Shown here piece by piece: positions 1 to 8,330 of a stretch of DNA of 64,000 nucleotides. Numbering within the stretch: the stretch's first letter is position 1; each line of letters starts with the position of its first letter. The position numbers and the translations under genes are program-made. The stretch comes from Alteromonas portus (GTDB lineage Bacteria; Pseudomonadota; Gammaproteobacteria; Enterobacterales; Alteromonadaceae), in assembly GCF_005117025.1 (NCBI RefSeq), contig NZ_SWCO01000005.1, forward strand, positions 496,001-560,000. The letters are read 5' to 3'. Under the pieces are notes generated by a model. That model saw only the letters and a list, made by a program, of their open reading frames with translations, had not been told where the DNA came from and ran no database searches.

Positions 1-592
1 TGAGTGACTGTTGACTGGCTTTTTGAGGAGGCACAACGTTTACTACAAAAAGCGTCGCAACTACCACGCACGCGATAGCTACCGAGAAGGACGCTGCAAA
101 GCCAAAATTGGCAACTAGCGTAAATGCCAGCGGCGGACCTACCACCCAAGCGAGAGAAATGGCGGCGCGAACTTTTGAGTTAAATGCGGCTAAATCGATA
201 TCTTGGTTTTTTGCCCATAATCCCGAAACGGTTAGCATCTGAGACACGGCCCCAGCCCCCACCGACATAAACAGCACGCCAGCAAGAAACACGTGCCAAA
301 ACTGCTCGCTAAAGATAAAGGCGACCATGGCTATACCCACGCAAACCATGGTTAGCCCATAAAGGCGATTTGCGTTAAAGCCTTTGTCTGCCAAGTGCCC
401 TAGATACTGACTGATCACCAACCCTGAAAGCGTGACGGAAACCATATAAATACTGATAAAAATGGGCTCAACGTTAATCTCGTCAATAAGAAAGTAGCTC
501 ATGAGTGGTGTAACGAACGACGATGTTAGCCCTGTTAATAGGCTTAATAATAAAAAGGGAAGTTGTGGAGAGAATGTGTAGCGCGATGACAT
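1..592 (-). CDS. MFS transporter, sugar-efflux (Set) type, 3' part missing
   Basis: The visible 197 codons are the N-terminal half of a major facilitator superfamily transporter; the rest lies beyond the left edge. About six hydrophobic segments can be read. Between the second and third there is a motif-A-like loop (GHLADKGFNANR). Near residue 145 the run RAAISLAWVVGPPLA resembles the conserved segment of the SetA/SotA sugar efflux family. The chosen ATG at 590-592 gives a hydrophobic first helix directly after a short polar N-terminus; a GGAG lies somewhat far upstream. The likely role is proton-driven export of sugars or sugar-like compounds at the inner membrane. The family call is fairly secure, the substrate is a guess. 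Confidence 0.75.
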   Translation of the reverse strand, partial: MSSRYTFSPQLPFLLLSLLTGLTSSFVTPLMSYFLIDEINVEPIFISIYMVSVTLSGLVISQYLGHLADKGFNANRLYGLTMVCVGIAMVAFIFSEQFWHVFLAGVLFMSVGAGAVSQMLTVSGLWAKNQDIDLAAFNSKVRAAISLAWVVGPPLAFTLVANFGFAASFSVAIACVVVATLFVVNVVPPQKASQQSL

Positions 593-795
593 GAAGATAC
601 TAGCTCCGAGGGACTGTTGAACGTGTTAGACCGAAATTCGTAAAGAAAAGGTCGCAGCCCTTAATAACGAGGGCGCATTATAAGTGCTGCGTATCTCATG
701 TCTATGACAAAGAACTTACTATCTATTCTGTATTAACATCCCGTTTTTAATGCCTTGTTCAGTTCATTTGCTTAAGCCCATAGCGCGTTTTAAAT

Positions 796-1470
796 TTAAA
801 GAAAGCTCGCAATTTCGCTAAGCGATTTTTTTTGTAAGGCGTGTGCTGGAATTGTGGCGCTATCTGCTGGATAGCCTGCAATTATAAGCATGTAAGCGCG
901 CTCGTTATCTGGCCGCTGGCAAACTTCGGTTAAAAAGTTCATTGGTTTTGGTGTGTGGGTTAAAGTGGCCAAACCTGCGTTGTGGAGAGAGGTGATGAGC
1001 ATACCTACAGCGATACCTACCGATTCGTGCACATAGTAGTTTTGGCTTTTTTCACCTGTTTCTGTTTCACCAAATTTTTGACTGAAAACTGCAATTAACC
1101 AAGGCGCTGTTTCCAGATAAGGTTTGCTTGCGTCAGTCCCTAACGGCTTAAGGTCATTTAGCCACTGTTGCCCCGCACGTCCATTATAAAAACCGCGCTC
1201 ATGGGCTTCAGCCTGTTCGCGTATCTGCTGTTTCACTTCGGGCGAATGAATAGCGGCAAAATGCCAAGGCTGATGATTTGCTCCACTAGGCGCGGTACCA
1301 GCAGTTAAAATACAGTTTTCAATTACCGCTTTATCAACGGGTCTGTCGCTGAAGTGACGAATACTGTGGCGGCGCTGCATGGTTTTCAAAAAATCTTCGC
1401 TTCGCGAAAGCATTTGCTCTTCAGGGTATTCAATAAAATCATTAAGCGGAGAATGGTCGTGAGGCTGCAT
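796..1470 (-). CDS. Iodotyrosine-deiodinase-like flavin nitroreductase
   Basis: A 224-residue FMN protein of the nitroreductase fold, probably cytosolic. The N-terminal RRHSIRHFSDRPVD and GTAPSGANHQPWHF segments are FMN-binding signatures of the family. The closest family I recognise is mammalian iodotyrosine deiodinase (IYD): GTAPSGA, W-x2-DLK and the C-terminal GYP segment all match it. The three IYD residues that hold the amino-acid part of iodotyrosine (Glu, Tyr, Lys) are at E91, Y95 and K116 with the same spacing as in the animal enzyme. In IYD this site closes a lid over FMN for reductive dehalogenation. AGAG precedes the ATG. Reductive dehalogenation of halotyrosines is inferred; a general nitroreductase is the alternative. 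Confidence 0.8.
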   Translation of the reverse strand: MQPHDHSPLNDFIEYPEEQMLSRSEDFLKTMQRRHSIRHFSDRPVDKAVIENCILTAGTAPSGANHQPWHFAAIHSPEVKQQIREQAEAHERGFYNGRAGQQWLNDLKPLGTDASKPYLETAPWLIAVFSQKFGETETGEKSQNYYVHESVGIAVGMLITSLHNAGLATLTHTPKPMNFLTEVCQRPDNERAYMLIIAGYPADSATIPAHALQKKSLSEIASFL

Positions 1471-1637
1471 TTATTATCTCTTTTTTGTTTTTTTATTACT
1501 TTATCGCTTATGACCTGTGATTAAAAACAAAAACGGGTAAAACAATGTGGTGTAGAAATACGAATGCACTAAAAAAGCGACTCACTCAGGCAGAAGTGAA
1601 TCGCTTTGGTGCGCTAGGTTGGTAAACGTAAAGTGTA

Positions 1638-2006
1638 TTATTGGCGTTTAAACGGTGGGCGAGTGCCGCGTTTTTGAGTGTCTGCTTTCTCATCTAACAC
1701 TTCAAGTTGGGCAACGTCATACACTGGCATCATAGTTGTCACTCTGCGATATGGAGGCTTACCGCGCATAATGACTTCTTTTACTTCCACGTATTCAATA
1801 GCTTCTTGTCCCACTGATTCCAACTGTGCTACATCGTTAACCGACAAGCTCACTATTTTGCGTTTAAATGGTGGCTTTCCTGAATAATCAATAATTTGCA
1901 CGTCAACTGTCTCATCAGTTGACGACGCCATTGCGTGCACTGCGGTTGCAGAAAAGCCAAGAGACAGAGCGGTAACTAATGAACTCAATACATAGCGAAA
2001 TTTCAT
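1638..2006 (-). CDS. Small secreted protein with three KPPF/YKR repeats
   Basis: A 122-residue protein with a signal peptide (cleavage probably after AVHA, about residue 25). The mature part is internally repetitive: GKPPFKRKIVSLSVNDVAQLE is followed about 40 residues later by GKPPYRRVTTMMPVYDVAQLE, and the C-terminus ends with a third, truncated copy, RPPFKRQ. The start has GAGGAC seven bases upstream of ATG. It is transcribed away from the retropepsin-like gene across a 318-bp gap. I do not recognise the family. The repeats suggest a duplicated binding or structural unit in the periplasm; no catalytic motif is visible. Confidence 0.65.
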   Translation of the reverse strand: MKFRYVLSSLVTALSLGFSATAVHAMASSTDETVDVQIIDYSGKPPFKRKIVSLSVNDVAQLESVGQEAIEYVEVKEVIMRGKPPYRRVTTMMPVYDVAQLEVLDEKADTQKRGTRPPFKRQ

Positions 2007-2324
2007 GTTGTGTCCTCATATTGAACTGCTACTTTAGTCTATTGTATGACCAAAAATGTTCTAAACAATGGAGATTGGCGATAGTTGTTGTCTATCACCT
2101 ATGGGCATATATAGGTTTGGAGTAATCAACTCAATGGCAGATCATTGACCAACAACATGATGTAATAAAGTAAAGCGTGTTTAATTATGGTGCGGAGTGG
2201 AAGGTGGTTTGCACCATTGTGATGCTTTGTTGCGATATCGTTTCGTGAAGCTCTACTAAAATCAATAATTTACTCTTTGGTCTTTATTTTGCTGTCTGTT
2301 TACACCTGTTTATAAAAATCGTCA
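2007..2324. other. Divergent intergenic region, 318 bp
   Basis: No gene is supported here. It should hold the promoters of two divergent genes. Two modest inverted repeats are visible: GATAG/CTATC around 2074-2096 and ATGGTGC at 2187-2193 paired with GCACCAT at 2211-2217. No clear -35/-10 pair could be assigned. Confidence 0.5.
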
Positions 2325-2798
2325 GTGGGTGTGCGTGCGGTGAGTTTAAAATTGAGAGCCCCTTTATTTGCCTCGCTAATTCTTTTGATAGTGTGTGCCT
2401 TCACAGTGTCAGCGATAGAACAAAACATTCCACTTTCACAAAGTAAAGGCGGGACGCTATATCTAGAGGCAACCCTAGAATCGGACATTAAAGCCTCGTT
2501 CCTATTAGACACAGGCTCAAGTTTATTAACTCTTAACCAAGCAACGTTCGACGCCTTAACACGAAATCAAAAGCTCCTTTCCACACGCACCTCAGCAGCG
2601 AGAATGGCAAATGGAAAAATCGTTAAGATATCTCAGTATCAATTAAATTCGGTTCGTATAGGTAATACGTGTGAAGTAGGGCCAGTAGAAGTGGCTGTAC
2701 TCCCAAAAGGTAACAATATCTTAGGTATTAATACTTTGTTGCGTGTCGCGCCGTTAACCATTACGTCAGAGTCAGTAATTCTGGCTGGTTGTGAATAG
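2325..2798 (+). CDS. Retropepsin-like aspartic protease, secreted
   Basis: A 157-residue single-domain clan AA protein. An N-terminal hydrophobic segment (about residues 11-30) acts as signal peptide or membrane anchor. It is followed by the catalytic FLLDTGSSLLTL at residues 59-70 and the C-terminal ILGINTLLR, matching the D-T/S-G and ILG elements of retropepsin-like enzymes. Such proteins act as homodimers because each chain gives only one catalytic Asp. The start is a GTG at 2325 or a second GTG at 2340, which would shorten the N-region by five residues; no strong ribosome site decides. The likely site of action is the periplasm. The substrate is unknown. Confidence 0.75.
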   Translation: MGVRAVSLKLRAPLFASLILLIVCAFTVSAIEQNIPLSQSKGGTLYLEATLESDIKASFLLDTGSSLLTLNQATFDALTRNQKLLSTRTSAARMANGKIVKISQYQLNSVRIGNTCEVGPVEVAVLPKGNNILGINTLLRVAPLTITSESVILAGCE

Positions 2799-2836
2799 AC
2801 ATAGCTACACAAGGCAGTTTTTTAAACGCCAATAAA

Positions 2837-2860
2837 AAAGCGAACCCAAAGGTTCGCTTT
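2837..2860 (-). terminator. Rho-independent terminator of the 2889-3299 lipoprotein gene
   Basis: Perfect 10-bp stem AAAGCGAACC / GGTTCGCTTT with a four-base loop. Read on the minus strand it is followed by TTTTTTATT, the expected U-tract. It may also stop transcription from the plus-strand protease gene, though its T-run is shorter that way. Confidence 0.85.
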
Positions 2861-2888
2861 CACATTCTGTTTAGGCTTCAATATTAAA

Positions 2889-3299
2889 TTAATCGTCACA
2901 CTCGCTGACGTCGCCGCCCATTTGCTCTTTCATTTTCACACAAGCTTCATGTGCTTTTTTCGCTGCCGCGTCTTTTAACTCACCTGCTTTTTCAGCAGTC
3001 GCATCGTACGCGTCAGAGGCCATTTCTTTACCGTCTTCATATGCATCCGAAGCCATTTCTTTGCCATCTTCGTATGCGTCAGAGGCCATTTTTTTACCGT
3101 CTTCGTAAGCGTCAGATGTCGCGTCTTTAGTTTCATCCCAAGAATCTGCCGCGCTTTCTTTAGCTTCTTCGTAAGCTTCAGAAGTTGTCTCGCCCGCTTT
3201 TTCCATCTCTTTCTTTACTTCGCTTTTAGTCTCTTCGCTAGATTCAGTACAGCCCATTAAAGACAGTAACAGTGCTAACGCCATCGCTTTAGTTTTCAT
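2889..3299 (-). CDS. Lipoprotein with tandem 11-residue helical repeats
   Basis: A 136-residue lipoprotein. LLSLMGC with Cys17 is a good lipobox. The start at 3299 is chosen because AAAAGGAGC stands at the right distance before ATG; a longer 153-codon frame lacks a ribosome site. The mature part is highly charged and Ala-rich, with an 11-residue unit (MASDAYEDGKE) repeated nearly identically two to three times and more diverged copies on both sides. Eleven-residue amphipathic repeats of this kind occur in LEA group 3 and apolipoprotein-like proteins and form surface-lying or coiled helices. Two Cys lie near the C-terminus (EACVK, SECDD). A stress or envelope-spacer role is inference. Confidence 0.75.
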   Translation of the reverse strand: MKTKAMALALLLSLMGCTESSEETKSEVKKEMEKAGETTSEAYEEAKESAADSWDETKDATSDAYEDGKKMASDAYEDGKEMASDAYEDGKEMASDAYDATAEKAGELKDAAAKKAHEACVKMKEQMGGDVSECDD

Positions 3300-3370
3300 T
3301 ATGAAGCTCCTTTTGCTGGGATTATGGTTATTGTTGTAACCGGTCAACATGGTATATGCGAAAATTCAGT

Positions 3371-3387
3371 GTAACGCTATGCGTTAC
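3371..3387. repeat. Palindrome upstream of the repeat lipoprotein
   Basis: GTAACGC - TAT - GCGTTAC, a perfect 7-bp inverted repeat about 75 bp before the lipoprotein start. It could be an operator; no family is assignable. Confidence 0.4.
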
Positions 3388-3565
3388 TGGCTATTTACTC
3401 AAAATAGTTGGCAATCTGAATATTCGACTCGTCCAGTCTAGCCTACTTAAATAGCAAAGTGTAAGTAGACTTTATGCGGAAAAATGAAAGGTTTATAACT
3501 AAATTTAAGCAAATTATAGAAAATTATTGCGCTATGACGAGGGTTTTCGTTACACCGAGTAAGCG

Positions 3566-3874
3566 TTAATCATCTGGACCCAACGTGGTGAATACGAGGT
3601 GTCGACGCATGTCCTTTAGCACAACCCCTTTTTTAAGTAGCGCAGCGCTTAATTTCCGCTGCCATTTCTTTAACTCGGGCTCGGCGGCTGACAATGCTTC
3701 CTCACTTTCAAATTGAAAGCGCAGCAATAGTGAACCAGGGAATTGGTGATACTGAACGTCAAACCAACATTGCTGCATGCCTTTAAGCGCCTCAAGCGCT
3801 TGCGCTTCAAGACTATCGGCTACACTGAAAACCAGTGCTTGCTGTTTAAGTTGAACGGCAGAAAGCTTTTTCAT
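3566..3874 (-). CDS. Conserved small protein translated with yaeQ
   Basis: A 102-residue soluble protein of unknown family, no signal peptide, no membrane segment. Its ATG overlaps the yaeQ stop codon (TAATG), so the two are very likely translationally coupled in one operon. The sequence is helical, with a basic middle (ELKKWQRKLSAALLKKG) and conserved-looking aromatic residues (CWFDVQYHQFPG). I do not recognise a catalytic motif. Coupling to yaeQ suggests a shared, still unknown job. Confidence 0.7.
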   Translation of the reverse strand: MKKLSAVQLKQQALVFSVADSLEAQALEALKGMQQCWFDVQYHQFPGSLLLRFQFESEEALSAAEPELKKWQRKLSAALLKKGVVLKDMRRHLVFTTLGPDD

Positions 3875-4422
3875 TACAAATGTTTCTCGATAGACACTTC
3901 AACGCTTTCTGTAACATCGGCGCCTTCAATAGTTAACCATATTTGCCCGTCTTGAATGGTGACTTGTATTTGCATTGAGCGATGGACCGCATTAGCCAAC
4001 GTTGAAGCCAGCGACTCAGGTAAAGTAAACACGGATAAATTCTTTCTAACCTGTAGCTTGTTGTTTTCTTTCTTCCACCACGCTTCAAAGCTATTGTCAG
4101 CGTAGGAGTAAATCATCATTTGTTGACTTTGATTACAGCCTTTTTTGATGCGTTGTTCAGAAGGTTGGCCTAGTTCAATCCACAGTTCAATTTCGTCACT
4201 AAAACTCTTCTGCCATAAATCTGGTACGTCGTCATCAGACAATCCTTTGGTAAACTGTAAACGTTCATGAGCGTTAACAATAAACGCAATCACGCGCAGC
4301 ATCATTCGCTCGTCGTTTTCAGACGGATGACGGGCAATAGTAAGATTGTGGTCGTTATAGTAATTGCGATCCATATCCGTAATCGATATGTCAGCTTTAA
4401 AAATGGTCGCTTTAAGAGCCAT
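3874..4422 (-). CDS. yaeQ: YaeQ family protein
   Basis: A 182-residue cytosolic protein that aligns along its length with E. coli YaeQ: it starts MALKATIFKA, has LTIARHPSENDERMMLR and ELWIELGQPSEQRIKK, and ends with a VTIQDGQIWL segment. YaeQ has a fold related to PD-(D/E)XK nucleases, but its role is unsettled; the RfaH link once proposed is not secure. The start at 4422 is preferred over an upstream in-frame codon at 4446 because MALKAT is the family N-terminus and CAGGA precedes it. It overlaps the downstream 102-residue gene by the sequence TAATG. Confidence 0.93.
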   Translation of the reverse strand: MALKATIFKADISITDMDRNYYNDHNLTIARHPSENDERMMLRVIAFIVNAHERLQFTKGLSDDDVPDLWQKSFSDEIELWIELGQPSEQRIKKGCNQSQQMMIYSYADNSFEAWWKKENNKLQVRKNLSVFTLPESLASTLANAVHRSMQIQVTIQDGQIWLTIEGADVTESVEVSIEKHL

Positions 4423-4687
4423 GGTATTCCTGTTTTGTTCTAACAAGGCCTGTAATAAGCCTTCTGCGCTATGTGAAATAGTGGCATAGCAATTTCGGGC
4501 GTTATAGTACCAGTAAAATGCATTTTTCGCTGCAGATGAGTGGCAGGTATAGCGAGTTTTGTGTTTATTCCAATGCAGAATGAAATTTTTATTGAAACGA
4601 CTCGGTCATAATTTGATATCGCGCTAAACGCGAGCAATTAACGTAGTAAACTATGTATAACAACAATATGAAACCGGAGAGGGGTTA

Positions 4688-5329
4688 ATGAAAAAATTGG
4701 TGGCTATGGCGGCGTTAGTATTCGCCTGTATTGCAGGTGCATCAAACGTGCAGGCAATGGAACGCGGCACTATTGCCGAAGATGCGAACTCTGTAACGCC
4801 ATTACTTAATGGTCAATTAGCGCCTAAAACAACGCTTAAAATGGCTGACGGCTCACCAGTAAGCTTACAAGCTCTCACCATGCAAAAGCCCAGCATTGTG
4901 CTTTTTTATCGAGGCGGGTGGTGTCCATACTGCAATGAACAACTTGCACAGCTAAAGGATATAGAAAAAGATTTAGTAGACATGGGCTATCAGATTTTGG
5001 CAATTTCGCCAGAATCACCAGAGCGCTTGCAAGAGCAAAAGCTTGAAACTGAATTCTTGGTTACGCTTTTATCTGACGAAAAACTAGACACCATTCGCCA
5101 GTTTGGCGTTGGTTTCTATTTAGATACCATGACCGAACTAAAATACAAAACTTATGGTATTAATTTAACAAAAGATGAAAGCGGAAACAGTGTTTTACCA
5201 GCGCCCAGCATCTTTATGCTCGATAAAAAAGGGCAGGTGTTGTTTAGTTATGTTAACCCAGATTACAAAGTACGCCCATCGGCTGACTTAGTGTTAGCGG
5301 TAGCCAAAACACTTACAAAAGAAATGTAA
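4688..5329 (+). CDS. Periplasmic peroxiredoxin-like (AhpC/TSA) thiol protein
   Basis: A 213-residue protein with a signal peptide (MKKLVAMAALVFACIAGASN..., cleavage near residue 23). The thioredoxin-fold core carries YRGGWCPYCNEQL, with Cys79 and Cys82 in a CPYC pair, the glutaredoxin-like dithiol rather than the TxxC of classical peroxiredoxins. LAISPESPE and PSIFMLDKKG match the AhpC/TSA-like group often labelled redoxin. It should reduce peroxides or disulfides in the periplasm. GGAGAGGGG precedes the ATG. It appears monocistronic, with a hairpin after its end. Confidence 0.85.
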   Translation: MKKLVAMAALVFACIAGASNVQAMERGTIAEDANSVTPLLNGQLAPKTTLKMADGSPVSLQALTMQKPSIVLFYRGGWCPYCNEQLAQLKDIEKDLVDMGYQILAISPESPERLQEQKLETEFLVTLLSDEKLDTIRQFGVGFYLDTMTELKYKTYGINLTKDESGNSVLPAPSIFMLDKKGQVLFSYVNPDYKVRPSADLVLAVAKTLTKEM

Positions 5330-5340
5330 CGTGACTCTTA

Positions 5341-5372
5341 CGCCTTATCGAGATGAAAGTCTTGATAAGGCG
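5341..5372 (+). terminator. Possible terminator hairpin after the peroxiredoxin gene
   Basis: CGCCTTATC at 5341-5349 pairs with GATAAGGCG at 5364-5372, 12 bp after the stop codon. There is no U-run, so it may be Rho-dependent or only an mRNA 3' end structure. Confidence 0.4.
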
Positions 5373-5532
5373 TGTTAAGCGCACTTAATGATAACCTGCA
5401 ATACACCTCATCAAGGTCAGTAGCGAATAAGCGAAGTTCAGTGTTATCTGGCTATTATATCAGGTAGTTCAATCCCATTGAGCAAGTATCATATCTCGAC
5501 CTAATTAAGATTAAGCCAACATAAACTTACTC

Positions 5533-6435
5533 TCAAAGCAAAGAGGTGATTTGCGTGGCTAGACGTTTAGGTTCGATATACGTATCGCCTTTACAGTTGT
5601 TCACAATATTCAATAATTGAGCAAGCAGTTGTTTATCGCCTATGTTTCGCTGACACACAGCGTGAACGGTGTTGAGTTCTAGCGAACTACCTAACGCTTG
5701 CACAACTGCAAGGTTGTTACTTTTTAAAAACGTCTTTAAAACGCGGCTTGCGGTGTAACGGCGCCACGCCATATGGTAGCTGTCGAAATCACAGGTTAAG
5801 TCAACACTTAATGCCATAGGTAGCGCCCAAGACATAGGGCGAAAGTGCAAAAGGTGTTCGGTTAGCAAGAATATTTCGAGTGCATGCTCAACAAATAGCG
5901 ACGGTTTTGCCGTTTTACTAAGTTCAAAAATTGGGAAAAGCCCTTCAGCGGCAAACATGGACTCTACGAGTTCAAATGTGTAATACCCGTTACCATGAAT
6001 GTCCAGAAGGCACGATTCTATTTCATCAAAAAGCGCTTCATTGAAATTATTACCAACGTTTTGAAGCGTTAGGTTATCAAGAAACGTCGCGATGTTCGGG
6101 TAGAGAGTGTTCAACGCAGCCCACTGACCTTGAACTGAATAACGTTTGGCCCGCTGATTTTTGATGATGCTGCTATAGTGTGTTAAATCGATTTTTGGAT
6201 GCGATTGATTTTGTGAATACACCCAGGCAGCCCAAGCCATGAGAGGCGACCTGCCTAGGCCTTGGGTGTGAAGGTCGTTTAGCGAAGAGCCCGGTGAGCA
6301 TACCACTTCCACCAAGCCATGGGCGGCCATTACGCATGGCCCCATAAAATCGGGTTCTTCTGGCATGTGTTCAAACGAATATACGCCATTATGCCAGCCA
6401 GCTAAATAGCTGCCTTCTATACATTTTCCGCACAT
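5533..6435 (-). CDS. Conserved protein of unknown function, N-terminal CxxC
   Basis: A 300-residue soluble protein that I do not recognise. The start at 6435 is chosen because AGGAG stands eight bases before ATG; the frame is open 30 codons further upstream without a ribosome site. The N-terminus MCGKCIEGSYLAGW carries a CxxC pair, and another Cys follows in MGPCVMAAHG and VVCSPGSS, so metal binding is possible. The C-terminal half is helical. It is divergent from add, separated by about 300 bp. No signal peptide or membrane helix is present. Only the existence of the gene is secure. Confidence 0.7.
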   Translation of the reverse strand: MCGKCIEGSYLAGWHNGVYSFEHMPEEPDFMGPCVMAAHGLVEVVCSPGSSLNDLHTQGLGRSPLMAWAAWVYSQNQSHPKIDLTHYSSIIKNQRAKRYSVQGQWAALNTLYPNIATFLDNLTLQNVGNNFNEALFDEIESCLLDIHGNGYYTFELVESMFAAEGLFPIFELSKTAKPSLFVEHALEIFLLTEHLLHFRPMSWALPMALSVDLTCDFDSYHMAWRRYTASRVLKTFLKSNNLAVVQALGSSLELNTVHAVCQRNIGDKQLLAQLLNIVNNCKGDTYIEPKRLATQITSLL

Positions 6436-6739
6436 GAGTGTGCTCCTGTTGGTGTTTTTGGGTAAGAGTGAAAAGGCCAGCCGGCCTATGGCGGTGTCTA
6501 GCTTGTTGTCCAAGTTGTAGACCAACGAATAACTGGCTTCTTGCTATCGAAAGTTGTGAAAAGTAATGAAAAAAGCATCAATAGAATGCGGTTAGGTGCC
6601 TAAAGCGAAAATAAAACAAATCCTGTTTCAAAAAAAGATCTGTTTTGTCCCGTTATAAAAAAGTTATTTGCTGCAAAAAAGCGAGGTTTAACGGGCCAAG
6701 TGATATAGTAAGGCTTACGCTTTACTCATCGCTTAATCT
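6436..6739. other. Divergent promoter region between the unknown gene and add
   Basis: About 300 bp without a gene. It contains an A/T-rich stretch and an imperfect inverted repeat (AAAACAAATC ... GATCTGTTTT, about 6613-6647). A TATAGT at 6704-6709 could be the -10 of add, but I find no good -35 for it. Confidence 0.4.
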
Positions 6740-7741
6740 ATGACAAACAAAACCTTTCCACTATTAGATTTACACCGCCACTTAGATGGCAATGTGCGGT
6801 TGCAAACTATTCTAGAGCTTGGGCAGCAGTTCAACATTAACCTACCTGCTCACTCGGTAGAGGAGTTGCGACCGCATGTTCAAGTGATGAAGATAGCGCC
6901 GGACTTGGTGTCATTTTTGACTAAGTTAACTTGGGGAGTGAAGGTGTTAGGCGATCTCGACGCCTGCAAGCGGATAGCTATTGAGAATGTTGAAGATGCG
7001 GCTAAGCAGGGTATTGATTATACAGAGCTGCGTTTTAGTCCTTATTTTATGGCTGAAAGTCACGGGCTACCAACACAAGGTGTGGTTGAGGCGGTTATAG
7101 ACGGTGTAAAAAGCGCAACGAAAGAACACGGTGTCAAAGTAAACCTGATTGGCATTTTGTCGCGGTCTTATGGCGCCAAAGTATGCCTGCATGAGTTAGA
7201 TTCGATTTTGGCCTGTAAGCCGCACATTACTGCTATTGACTTAGCCGGCGATGAAAAAGGCTTCCCAGGGGATTTGTTCATAGAGCATTTTACAAAAGTA
7301 CGCCGTGAAGGGCTTCCTGTCACTGTTCACGCGGGAGAAGCCGTGGGCCCAAAGAGTATTTGGCAAGCCATTAATGACTTAGGCGCGGTGCGAATAGGTC
7401 ACGGCGTTAATGCCATAAATGACGCTAAGTTGATGGACTATTTGCGCGATAACCGTATTGGAATTGAAAGCTGTTTAACCAGCAACGTACTGACAAATAC
7501 GGTCACATCGTTAACCGAGCACCCGTTAAAAACGTTTTTGGAACACGGCATACTGGCTTGCTTAAATACCGACGATCCCGCCGTTCAGGGTGTAGAGCTA
7601 GGGTATGAATTCTCCGTTGCAGCCAAGCAAGCGGGCCTTACCCCGTCTCATATCAAGCAAGCGCAGGAAAATGCATTAGCAATAGCGTTTTTAAGTGACA
7701 GCGAAAAAGCTGCGCTTATCAATAAAATGGGGTCAGAGTAA
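6740..7741 (+). CDS. add: Adenosine deaminase
   Basis: A 333-residue zinc enzyme of the cytosol that converts adenosine (and deoxyadenosine) to inosine and ammonia in purine salvage. All family marks are in place: [10 protein letters not shown] with His12 and His14 as zinc ligands, TVHAGEA near residue 197 with the zinc His and catalytic Glu, RIGHGVNA, and NTDDPAV near residue 278 with the last zinc Asp. Length matches bacterial Add. The final codons (M-G-S-E-stop) lie inside a 12-bp palindrome that continues past the stop. No strong Shine-Dalgarno is visible before ATG. Confidence 0.97.
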   Translation: MTNKTFPLLDLHRHLDGNVRLQTILELGQQFNINLPAHSVEELRPHVQVMKIAPDLVSFLTKLTWGVKVLGDLDACKRIAIENVEDAAKQGIDYTELRFSPYFMAESHGLPTQGVVEAVIDGVKSATKEHGVKVNLIGILSRSYGAKVCLHELDSILACKPHITAIDLAGDEKGFPGDLFIEHFTKVRREGLPVTVHAGEAVGPKSIWQAINDLGAVRIGHGVNAINDAKLMDYLRDNRIGIESCLTSNVLTNTVTSLTEHPLKTFLEHGILACLNTDDPAVQGVELGYEFSVAAKQAGLTPSHIKQAQENALAIAFLSDSEKAALINKMGSE

Positions 7742-7755
7742 CGACTCTGACCCCA
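7728..7755. repeat. Perfect 12-bp palindrome overlapping the end of add
   Basis: TGGGGTCAGAGT - AACG - ACTCTGACCCCA. The left arm supplies the last coding triplets of add. There is no U-run after the right arm on either strand, so it is not a classical terminator. It resembles short REP-like palindromes spread in bacterial genomes. A single copy is seen in this window. Confidence 0.7.
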
Positions 7756-7766
7756 TTAACTCGATG

Positions 7767-8330
7767 TCATGAAGGTTTGAGTTCTACAACAAGCCTTAAA
7801 TGATTGTCTTGGGCGATAGTATGAAATGGGTAGCAGGTGACTAGATACAGTCTTTTCTGATTTAGTTGCACATTCAAGGCTTGTTTGTGTGTATCTACTA
7901 CCCGCTTTGCTGAAATTCGATAGGGATGCCAAACACCATCTCGGGTTTGAAGTTGCAGCGCATCACCAATATTGACCTTCTTTAGAAACGCAAAATGGGT
8001 GTCTTTGTGCCCGCCAATAACGCTGGTTTCACTGCCTAACTCTCCTGCATTGATATGTCTTCCAGGTCCAAAGGCCAACGCATTACCCTGGGCACCTTCT
8101 AGTATGTATAGGTCGGTATTGCTGTCTGGGTGCATTATTCGCCCTACAGGCCAAGTATCTGCCCACTGCCAAGGCTTAACCTCTGCCCCCGATTGCAAGG
8201 TTTCTGACCACGCTTTTTTTATCAGCACTTGCGCCAACTCAGCCTTAAGCGTTATCCACGCTGCATTACTAAACCCAACAGTCGCAGCCGCAATAAGTAA
8301 TAAACTTATGAGTACTTTAGGCTTAAACAT
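7767..8330 (-). CDS. Class GN sortase (marine proteobacterial sortase)
   Basis: A 187-residue membrane-anchored transpeptidase with an N-terminal signal-anchor (about residues 6-25). The sortase triad is visible: His108 in GGHKDTH, Cys166 in LVTCYPF and Arg179 in LRLVVEL. Sortases cleave a C-terminal sorting motif and transfer the protein to an acceptor; in Gram-negative class GN systems the acceptor is not established. The gene starts inside the end of its upstream neighbour (8-bp overlap), which encodes the VIT/vWA protein with a C-terminal sorting-like tail. This one-sortase, one-target pairing is the known arrangement for this class. Confidence 0.93.
   Translation of the reverse strand: MFKPKVLISLLLIAAATVGFSNAAWITLKAELAQVLIKKAWSETLQSGAEVKPWQWADTWPVGRIMHPDSNTDLYILEGAQGNALAFGPGRHINAGELGSETSVIGGHKDTHFAFLKKVNIGDALQLQTRDGVWHPYRISAKRVVDTHKQALNVQLNQKRLYLVTCYPFHTIAQDNHLRLVVELKPS

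Noticed and set aside
3000-3130. Regular 33-bp direct repeats, considered as a CRISPR-like array
   Set aside because: The units are contiguous, in frame, and encode the lipoprotein repeat; no spacers.
4440-4637. 65-codon minus-strand frame upstream of yaeQ
   Set aside because: No ribosome site, no family resemblance, lies over the promoter region of yaeQ and the peroxiredoxin gene.
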